A stretch of DNA of 64,000 nt from Leuctra nigra (Eukaryota; Arthropoda; Insecta; Plecoptera; Leuctridae). Within the stretch, counting starts at the first letter, position 1. The number at the start of each line of letters is the position of its first letter. The stretch covers positions 17,515,705 through 17,579,704 of the forward strand of contig OW203769.1 in the NCBI GenBank assembly GCA_934045905.1. Reading direction: 5' to 3'. Both the position numbers and the translations under genes were made by a program. Shown here one piece after another: positions 45,501 to 64,000 of the stretch. Under the pieces are notes generated by a model. That model was not told the origin of the DNA. It saw only the letters and a program-made list of their open reading frames with translations, and did not search any database.

Positions 45501-45580
45501 ATAGCTTCATGCAAAGTAATCATTTTATGCGATTTTGTATGTCCGTTTAATGGATGCAAACTCCTCAGTAACGTAGCCAT
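36349..45580 (-). CDS. RNF168: RNF168-like RING E3 ubiquitin ligase, eight exons
   Basis: Minus-strand exons in order: 45580-45241, 45141-44978, 44890-44801, 44157-43833, 42701-42596, 38187-38096, 37722-37387, 36506-36349. Phases chain with GT/AG throughout to a 536-residue protein (human RNF168 is, as I recall, about 571). A C3HC4 RING spans residues 28-66 (CPVC, C43-x-H45, CLQC, CPLC). Glu/Lys-rich helices follow, with a MIU-like motif at 215-225 (DEKLALDLQKA) and a second at 448-462 (ERADFLMARRLQEEF) followed by YQLRHPRQ at 470-477, which resembles the LR motif beside MIU2. This RING / MIU / MIU-LRM order is that of RNF168/RNF169, which read and extend H2A ubiquitin at DNA breaks. It runs head-to-head with the cryptochrome gene, 5.4 kb apart. 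RNF169 and other RINGs with MIUs are the alternatives. Confidence 0.85.
37387..37722 (-). CDS. RNF168: RNF168-like exon 7 (MIU2 and LR-like motif)
   Basis: Acceptor TTGGATGTCGCAG, donor GTGAGT. Begins CRTLFQSTKPS, then low-complexity tandem STAPAT and PSPT repeats encoded by near-identical DNA units (37555-37700), then the MIU2-like helix and YQLRHPRQ. Confidence 0.85.
   Translation of the reverse strand, partial: VAELCSNPRSLPLLRPLPLLRPLPLPRPLPSVRPRQNLLRLPRHRPRHLPRHRPRHRPRPRSKPSSAGSNCRSNRRERTSSWLGDCKRSSTRRRGTCISSDIPGKPRCTRH
38096..38187 (-). CDS. RNF168: RNF168-like exon 6, small, inferred by splice phase
   Basis: Acceptor TTGTCTCCTCCTCAG, donor GTCAGA; enters at phase 2 and leaves at phase 1, exactly bridging exon 5 to exon 7. 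Encodes SPGLSHQLSLIYLQRGDIAA then TSSSHRSAFS. Confidence 0.6.
38441..39743 (+). mobile_element. Family B composite repeat, second copy
   Basis: Same layout as 18785-23160 but shorter: GTGGAGCGGTCGCTCCAC start, ETS-CRE-type units at 38901 (exact), 39024 (one change) and 39168 (decayed). Inverted repeats at 39377-39525 and 39592-39743 end in ATATCCCCATAAAAAACACT. Confidence 0.75.
40232..40657. mobile_element. TIR element nested in the hAT element
   Basis: TAGTGATGCCA and TGGCATCACTA ends with subterminal GGTACCCGGGT / ACCCGGGTAC motifs. AAAGTAT near both flanks is a possible target duplication. A T17 run is at 40557-40577. Confidence 0.65.
40836..42024. mobile_element. Solo LTR, 1189 bases, 4-base target duplication
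   Basis: Starts TGTTACGTTTGAATTTTGGC, ends GAGAAAAGGCAACA; short inverted ends TGTT..AACA. ACTC flanks it at 40832-40835 and 42025-42028. Size and 4-base duplication suit a Ty3/Gypsy-type LTR left by recombination; no internal region remains. Confidence 0.85.
42596..42701 (-). CDS. RNF168: RNF168-like exon 5, small, inferred by splice phase
   Basis: Acceptor TTTCTGGTTTCAG, donor GTACCC; phase 1 in, 2 out. Gives ERKIQKVPCLRVTPINLSAA and MDAADKPTGANRLTF. Without it and exon 6 the frames of exons 4 and 7 also join, so the pair could be alternative cassettes, but both show good splice sites and clean frames. Confidence 0.65.
42945..43155 (+). repeat. Repeat J copy, empty site
   Basis: TTCCTTGACAATCAATCCTT, GAAATCAGAGCTCAACTA, CTTCATGGGATGATGGATGC and CATCAAACCATAATCAG run without interruption, giving the pre-insertion form of the hAT target. 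Confidence 0.65.
43625..43805 (-). mobile_element. tRNA-derived SINE beside RNF168-like exon 4
   Basis: On the minus strand a B box-like GGTCCCGGGTTCC (about 43786) precedes the same body as the SINE at 4133 (AATGCTGGGAAGTTTTCC, CTTCCCACTGTC), then CATCATCATC. It ends about 30 bases from the exon 4 donor. Confidence 0.7.
43833..44157 (-). CDS. RNF168: RNF168-like exon 4 (first MIU-like motif)
   Basis: Acceptor TTGTTCCTACAG, donor GTGAGT; phase 0 in, 1 out. Encodes the DEKLALDLQKA motif, then a basic stretch (SSKRKVSTGRKKGPMDMF) and Ser/Asp-rich sequence. Confidence 0.85.
44801..44890 (-). CDS. RNF168: RNF168-like exon 3
   Basis: 90 bases in phase 0/0: ETEAKNIEEQARLASEEEKK and ASELLIKSIQ, a ubiquitin-binding-type helix. 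Acceptor TTTTCTTGAAG, donor GTATGG. Confidence 0.8.
44978..45141 (-). CDS. RNF168: RNF168-like exon 2
   Basis: Acceptor TTTCTTCTTGACAG before 45141. The nearer CTGTAG acceptor would break the frame. Encodes PPRKREISSPGAIRREYERD and an EKERKRREEEEEQISINF helix; leaves at phase 0. Confidence 0.8.
45241..45580 (-). CDS. RNF168: RNF168-like exon 1 (RING)
   Basis: ATG at 45580, donor GTAAGT at 45240-45235, phase 1 exit. Carries the whole RING finger and KTFVNVNLWERIKTSFPDLV, a conserved RNF168 segment. Met20 is an alternative start. Confidence 0.9.
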
Positions 45581-45741
45581 TTTGACCGCGAAACTTCACT
45601 GATGTATTTTTTCTTTTTACGTTGGCAAGAAACGAGTACCACTACAGCGAAAAGTTGTTCCTTGGCGGTCACATTTGAATCGAATCGTAATGGAATGATA
45701 TCTGAGAGATAAATACAAAGAAATAATGGGAATTATATTTG

Positions 45742-45814
45742 GATACAGCTAAGACTTGATTTCTCCACGGTCAATTCGAAGCACTGTAAACATATTATAT
45801 GTTGGCATGGTATT
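45742..45814 (-). pseudogene. Duplicated fragment of RNF168-like exon 1
   Basis: About 68 bases (from ACAGCTAAGACTTGATTTCT to ATATGTTGGCATGG on the plus strand) are identical to 45393-45461 inside exon 1. It codes the CQHIICLQCFEL RING core but has no frame around it. It lies about 165 bases upstream of the gene's ATG, in the same orientation. Confidence 0.8.
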
Positions 45815-47010
45815 ATATGTTCAACCTTTTTCTAATGTAAATTATGTTGTTGACACCTGTAGCACGAAGTCTTGGGATGAAAAATGGGAATGTATTGATG
45901 TTCTGTTCCAATGGGGTTCCAAATCCAATGGGTTGAAAACCCCTGCACATAGCAAGCCAATTTTCCAGTAAAAAAGATGTTGGCATAAAAGAAGCATCCA
46001 AAACCAATTCTTAACCATAAAATAAAAATAAAAAATAGAAGAACATAATTTAGGTCATAAAAAAGCTTGGAGCAATGAAACTTTTACTTACAATGATGAT
46101 TTTTCTTTCTTTCACTTCTTCATCTTCTTGTTGTAATGCCCCTTATTTTCATGTATTGAACAAAAATAATAATGCATCAATATTAATAATATATTTTTGT
46201 TTTGAAAAAAATTAAATTTTTTTCTTATTTTTTTTTATTTTAGCTATAGTTAAACCTTTGTAGGTAGCCTTTTAGATCATTGAAGTACTCAATGCTTTTA
46301 GGCGTGGCCGCGTGGAGGTGATTGGCAATACGTTTACAAGTTTTTGTTTTGTATCAACCTTACCAACCTGGTTCTCCATTTACAAACTATAGGTTAATTT
46401 TCTGGTGAAACCGCAAAAGATCATATATATAATATAGTAAACAAACAGTATTGTCGTAATAAATCTTTTGTGAAAAAATTGCATTATTCCTCAATTCATT
46501 TGATCTAGTAAAAACCTAGTGGTGGATCAGGCTCCCAGTGGTAGGTCAGTCAATAAAATTACCATAATTTTGTTCAAATTAACATGTAGGGAACACCACT
46601 TATTTATTACGTTGAAGTGCGTGTTTGGTAAATGATGGAATCGACTTTTGGCTTCTTTTGAGAACGGTGGAAAAAAATAATTCCCGAAGCGCCTGAGAAA
46701 AAGTAGACGTTCTGATTTTCTTGTTTCCACCTGTTGCTGTAAAATGCGGATAAATTAGGCAATATTACGAATATATTGATTATTCTTCGAGAGTGTGTTA
46801 TTGAATCCCTAACAATATTAGAATATTTTTCTTATTAAATTCTAACAACTATATCACCACTTGCAGAGAGACAGAAAGCCGTAAAAAATAAATGTGCAAT
46901 TTTCACACTAGTTGGCGCAACACCGTGTTGAGTGTGTCAAATTGTACCAAACCTCAACATTAGATTTAATATATCAATAGCACAGTATGTTTCAAAAGCT
47001 TGTTTTTATA
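45815..47010. other. Intergenic stretch with nothing supported
   Basis: AT-rich, no conserved frame. CCCAGTGGTAGGTCAG at 46529 and CCCAGTGGTGGGTCA at 47880 hint at a low-copy repeat. Confidence 0.35.
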
Positions 47011-47019
47011 TTAAAGTTA

Positions 47020-47520
47020 AGGAGGAATGCCCAAGTAGATTTTCCGAAAATATTTTTTGTTGAAATGTACGACTTTTATTAATTTTTTCAACATTTCAAC
47101 TATATTTGTATGTAAAAGTTTCATCAAATTCAAATGTCTTGTAACTTGCAACTCTCCAATTATATTGAGTTTTCAATATGATGTCTTCGGAAGATTAAGA
47201 AATTTTAACACAGGAGGTATAGGAAAATTATTTAGAATTTGGCGCCTAACTTTTAAAAACGTACGGCTAGGTGTATATAAAAATCTTAATAAATACCTCT
47301 ATATATAATACACATAATATTAGTTTTTGGAAAAAATCTATCGGTGGAAAATAGTTTAAATCTAATATTTACTAGGAAAATTACCGTGTTTTTTCGACTT
47401 ACCATGTTAAAGATAGGGCTAACTCAAATTTATAAAGTGATATATCTTGGAAATTAGTTCGGCTACCCCACTTTTTCTTGCGTTTGTATGGTGCACAAGG
47501 GAATTGTCTATTAAATAAGC
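47020..47520 (+). repeat. Family H repeat, uninterrupted copy
   Basis: Carries TAGGTGTATATAAAAATCTT, AATCTATCGGTGGAAAATAG, GGGCTAACTCAAATTTATAA and TCTTGGAAATTAGTTC in the order of 3600-4560. Confidence 0.65.
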
Positions 47521-48179
47521 ATATTAATTCAGATATCTATCGGAGACCTCTACTTGGGCATCCCACCTTAAATTAAATTTAAATAAATAAAATAAAACAG
47601 ATTGCACAATGGGAAGAATTGGATATCTCAAGTTCAATTGCAAAGGTTTTGTACCAACAGACATGTCAGTGATTAAGTAATAACTCAAAACGAAAGAAAC
47701 TTGTTTTTCCGCGTGTAAATGATCCACAACTGGAAGCAACTGAGTGACTCTAATATTAAAAATATAATAATACGACTAATATTAACATGCGCCATTCACA
47801 AATACCTTTCTAATTGATGGGGCAATAACATACTTCAGTTCCAATATATTCCAATAACTGACCCACAACCGGAACCCACTCCCAGTGGTGGGTCAAATTA
47901 GCACATGACAACATTTTTGTTTATAAGTCGTTTGTCGACTTCTAAATTCATGATATATTTTTTAAATTGTATCTCATACCCAATACAAGACAAATAAAAA
48001 TTTTAACATCATATACACCAATACTGCATCTTCTATGAATTGTATTAAAAAGGTGATCCACCATTGGGTGTTTACCCTAATGCGAAAACAAATGATAAAA
48101 CAGAGTTTCAAGCCGTAAGTTTGAGTAAAGACGGTCACCTAATTATTATTTTAGTCTAAGTGTGTGCCACTGGAGCCGG

Positions 48180-49330
48180 CCCGTGGTTAGCACACCCGCG
48201 ACTCCGATGATTGGGGGGGGGGGGGGAGGATTCCTTGGGGGGTGCCAAATTTTCAAACTAAATATATTTTTTAGGAGTTTATATTCTTCTTCGCATAATT
48301 TAAAACATTTAGGAGGAAGTATCACAAATTAGACAATTAAGGGTCATGTTTTCAATGCTCTACTAATTTTAAATAGTTGATTTGGATTATATTGCCATGG
48401 CAACAACAAACTGAACTTCTGATTTTAGCAAAGCATTGAAAAACTGTCCCTTAGTGATATACGTACACGCATAAATAATTGTTGAAATACCTACACAGGG
48501 ATTGTACTCTACAAAATTCATCAATGGTATTAAATTAATTCTATCGAAAAATCTAAGGGGAGGGGATTCTAAGGGGATACTATGTCTACCTATAGAAGGA
48601 AAATTCGCTTCCATAAAATTGTGTTTCAATTAGATATTGTATAGTAATTATGGAATGTTTTCTTTTTTCCATCTTGTAAAGTTGTATACCAGGCCTGAGA
48701 AAAGTTTTGCTCGCCCAGCTTCGTCTTTAAATAGGTACAGTCAGTTACAATAAAGGCGGGACAGAGTAGCATCTTGACCACCTTCACCTGTAGAGACAGC
48801 AGACAGCTATCTGGAAATACATTTACTACACACACGGATATAAGTAGCAAGCGTTGGAAGAGAAATACGAAAAGTATTCTTTTTTACAAATGGTGGCATA
48901 TGTGGGATTTTATTCTTGTTAATTTATTTTCATTTTGTTTTTAATTATGGGATTGATTACACCATAATTACACCAAAATATATGACTTTCATAGTAAATT
49001 CTCTCTGGGCGTTGCCCCCAGCCCCCCCCCCCCCCCCCCCCTCATCAGGGATACTGTTTAATAAATATCTGAATTCATTAATCATTGTTCCTCGAATTTA
49101 TTTCGAGATCAATACGTTCAACAACATTGAATATAACAAGTAATAGTACCTATAGGAAGCTTTTATTCAAAATCAAAATGAAGATAAAAATCGGTTCCAA
49201 AACGAATAAAAGTGCACCAAATTCTTTCAAGAAATGTAAAAATTTTCCGGGATACACCTCTTCCCGACCCAGATTGTCTCCGTCGAGGTCACGAGTAAGA
49301 TTATGGGGGGGGGGGGGGGGGGGGGGTAGT
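48180..49330. repeat. Region with several poly-G/C tracts
   Basis: G tract near 48210-48226, C20 at 49022-49041 and G22 at 49305-49326, in AT-rich sequence without a coding signal. Confidence 0.6.
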
Positions 49331-49679
49331 AGACCCACCTCCCCGCCTAATGTCCCCGAAAAATCATATATTTGTGTGGCCCGTTTTTATATTTAATTTC
49401 TTAACGCGGCTCTTCAGCCAAAAATTTGCCCAGGCCTTACATCAAACAGAAAATGCGAAAAAATAATCAACACGTAAATTGAAAATGCAGGAGTCCATAT
49501 CTTTGTAAAGAAAATGCAACTGGGCTTTTCCTGGTTTTCTCCAAACTATGCTGAGTGTAGAGGTGACGTTTCCATCTAACCCTCATTTTCTCGACATTTT
49601 CTTGCTATTTTTCCATTACACTAATCTTCATCCCCCCCCCCCCTTCCCCCCAATGTTTCACTCCTGCCACAACCCTGTG

Positions 49680-49870
49680 GCGTGCGCAAGAGTTACGTCT
49701 TGGCACACTGCCAGCAGCTCGTGCTGACGTCACAACACACATGGCTGCAACGTGACTGCCCCCACCTCCTGTTGCGTCGACCAATTAGCGCTCAGCAAGT
49801 CACGTTTCCCGCCACGTGCTTGGAGCTTGCCAGTGGATCGTTACTGTTCATCTGTCAGTGTTGAATAGAT
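49680..49870 (+). promoter_or_regulatory. Candidate cryptochrome promoter with E-box, CRE and CCAAT
   Basis: A GC-richer island holds CRE TGACGTCA (49725-49732), CCAAT (49781-49785), E-box CACGTG (49813-49818) and a TCAGT initiator-like site (49855-49859). It lies 1.1 kb before the first cryptochrome coding exon, which has an acceptor (TGTAG at 50911-50915) and so needs an upstream leader exon. CACGTG is the CLOCK/CYCLE site through which CRY genes are usually driven. Confidence 0.45.
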
Positions 49871-49999
49871 TGTCGCGGAGGGCTCTACAGTGTACTAGCG
49901 GGTGACAATATTTCGTATAATAAAGTAAAACATTATTCATTTGAGTAAGTTTAACTATGGATTTTATTCTTCTTTTACTCATAAAGGCGAGAATTAAGG

Positions 50000-50300
50000 T
50001 AGTGCAAGCACTCGGCCGTTTTAGCAAATTGAGAGAGAAAAATTGGTTCAAATTGTTTCAGGGTTATCAAGTCTTGGCACATTTTTAAAATTAAATTTCA
50101 TACGGCACAGCGAGACAAGAAAATATAAATTTTTTCACCAAAAATCAACTAAATATTACTAGTTAACAAAGCTAGACATTAAAAATGTACCAGATGATAA
50201 CCCTAAGTTTGTCTTTTATCTAATCATGTTTAAAATATCAAATCATTTCGTCAACCCATATTGTCTCCAATCGTGTCCAAAAAATGCCTGCAACAAGCGG
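50000..50300 (+). repeat. Repeat F copy
   Basis: GTGCAAGCACTCGGCCGTTT, GAGAGAAAAATTG, CTTGGCACA and TTTCATACGGCACAGCGAGA recur in the same order at 59042-59370. Confidence 0.65.
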
Positions 50301-50500
50301 CTAAATCGCTCGCCAATTTAGTTCGTGACGTATCATAAGGTGTTAAACTCACATCCTTATTATGTAACGAAAGCGAAATCATTTCGGTCTGAATATTTCA
50401 GATAAGTGATGTCTTTTTGGCAATGAAATTATTTCCGGCTGAAATTATTCATTTTCGCTATAGAATAAGGGATCTGATATATTTTACAACATTTGAAGGG

Positions 50501-50760
50501 TATACAGGGGAAGAACGTCATGAGTCCATTTTTTTATCAAATGAGTTTAAGGTGTCATCTTGCAGAAATTTTTATTAGCTTTCAGAATATTCCCTCGTTC
50601 TTTTAGAAAATTCTGCTAGGTACAAGTCTTTTGCAAATAAAAACGCAATTGAAATATCGATCTGTATGGAAGATCGATGCAAGTTTTAACATAAAACTTC
50701 GTTATCTCAGTTTTATACGATTGTGAGTGTGACTAATAGCGTTGTTCCCCTGTACCCCTC
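50501..50760 (+). mobile_element. Family G MITE, best-preserved copy
   Basis: AGGGTATACAGGGGAAGAACG at the left (first 20 bases used) mirrors CGTTGTTCCCCTGTACCCCT at the right. ATTTGA flanks both ends. Matches 3301-3540 and 3889-4115. Confidence 0.7.
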
Positions 50761-50936
50761 ATTTGATTGACGACATGACTTGTTAAATAATCGCTGAATA
50801 AATATATTTTTATTATAAAAATATATTACATTTATTTTCGAATTTTCGATTTTTGAATTTTCGAGGTGATGTTGCGTGCTTGAGTGTGCATATTGTCTGT
50901 CATTGGTTCGTGTAGCTTGTGGTGAACCATGACGTG

Positions 50937-63289
<12,353 letters not shown>

Positions 63290-63305
63290 CGAGCAGTGGT
63301 TATTT

Positions 63306-63573
63306 GGGGTTAACGAGGGCGTACGCGTCCCCTCACTCTTTTTTCAGGGCAAGACGCCGTCTGCCCACTTATTTTTCATAGAAGTAAAAATTGTCTTAAA
63401 ATTGTGCACAAATCGCATAGAAAGGCACCAAATTTGGTCCTGAGGTACAACAATTTTCCAGGGCTGTGCGCCCCAGACCCACATTATGTTGGGGGCCTCC
63501 CCCATCACCCCCTATTGTTTTCGTAAGCAAATATGTTGCCCTAACATCGCCGAGCGTCCGCCCACTTATTATT
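63306..63573 (-). repeat. Family C repeat copy, inverted
   Basis: CGAGCGTCCGCCCACTTATT, CATAGAAAGGCACCAAATTT and GACGCCGTCTGCCCACTTAT mirror 35150-35425. It starts 17 bases past the tentative cry2 stop. Confidence 0.7.
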
Positions 63574-64000
63574 TTCCAAATTATTAACCACAAATAAAGG
63601 GTATTATTGAGCATGTAGGTATGTAGGGAAGAGGTCGATGCAATGAATAATGAGCAGGTCAGAATGTTATAACCAGGTACTTCAAGATGCTAGTGCAGTA
63701 CATAAGTATATTCATATCGCATTCTTATGATTTGTTACTTTTAATTAAGACAAGTGCATTCTTGTGACCTTATGTATGTCTTTGATTATGGCCTGTAGGC
63801 TGTAATCAATGTTAATGTACTATATGATTTTCACTTCAACATAAATAATATCATTCTTGAATATAATTTGTTTAAATATTTATGTAAATTTAATGTCGGA
63901 GTTCGGTGTTGGTGTTGGTAGAGGAAAGTGCAGCGCAGAGTGTTTTTACCTATCCTTGCTGCCAGCTAATGCAATGTTGTAGTTTTTAAAAATAAAATAA
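63574..64000. other. cry2 downstream sequence
   Basis: AT-rich; AAAATAAAATAA at the right edge and CAAATAAAGGG at 63591 could serve as poly(A) signals. No gene seen. Confidence 0.35.

Overview
This is a eukaryotic, AT-rich, intron-rich and repeat-dense window, almost certainly from an insect. The genes are an insect Pannier-type GATA factor, the axonemal assembly factor CFAP300, an RNF168-like RING E3 ligase, and a light-insensitive (vertebrate-like, type 2) cryptochrome. The repeat style (poly-G/C tracts, many hAT-type elements, a recurrent family ending in GCTCGCTTCGCTCGCTC) makes me suspect a hemipteran such as a planthopper. The species is inference only. The coding models below were built by chaining exons through GT/AG sites with matching phases, and by recalled homology to the named families. 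No search was run.

Layout. 1-11.2 kb is repeats only: a 951-bp direct duplication, several TIR elements, a SINE with target-site duplication, and a near-perfect hairpin element. 11.6-15.2 kb (+) is pannier in four coding exons, with the two GATA fingers on separate exons and a roughly 60-bp minisatellite in the intron between them. 18.55-28.0 kb (+) is CFAP300 in five exons. A perfect RFX X-box lies 44 bp upstream of its ATG, and its first intron holds a 4.4-kb composite repeat carrying ETS-CRE composite motifs. 28.0-36.3 kb is repeats, including a 2-kb hAT element and a 690-bp fold-back element. 36.35-45.58 kb (-) is the RNF168-like ligase in eight exons. Two of these (38096-38187 and 42596-42701) are small and found by phase matching. 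The intron between them contains a stack of nested transposons with a solo LTR. 50.9-63.3 kb (+) is the cryptochrome in at least nine exons. One conserved exon is missing and presumably lies in the 200-N gap at 57357-57556. An intronless F-box/LRR gene sits on the opposite strand in the same intron, beside the gap. A segment at 49.7-49.9 kb with a CACGTG E-box, a CRE and a CCAAT motif is the best cryptochrome promoter candidate.

The genes do not form one pathway: developmental transcription (pannier), dynein-arm assembly (CFAP300), histone ubiquitination in DNA-damage signalling (RNF168-like) and circadian repression (cryptochrome). I found no clearly new multi-gene system. The most unusual material is how genes and repeats are interleaved: a nested antisense gene, an exon-fragment duplication, ETS-CRE satellites inside a transposon, repeat ends touching splice sites, and long hairpins in introns. 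Apart from the features listed, I see no supported gene in the remaining intergenic and intronic sequence.
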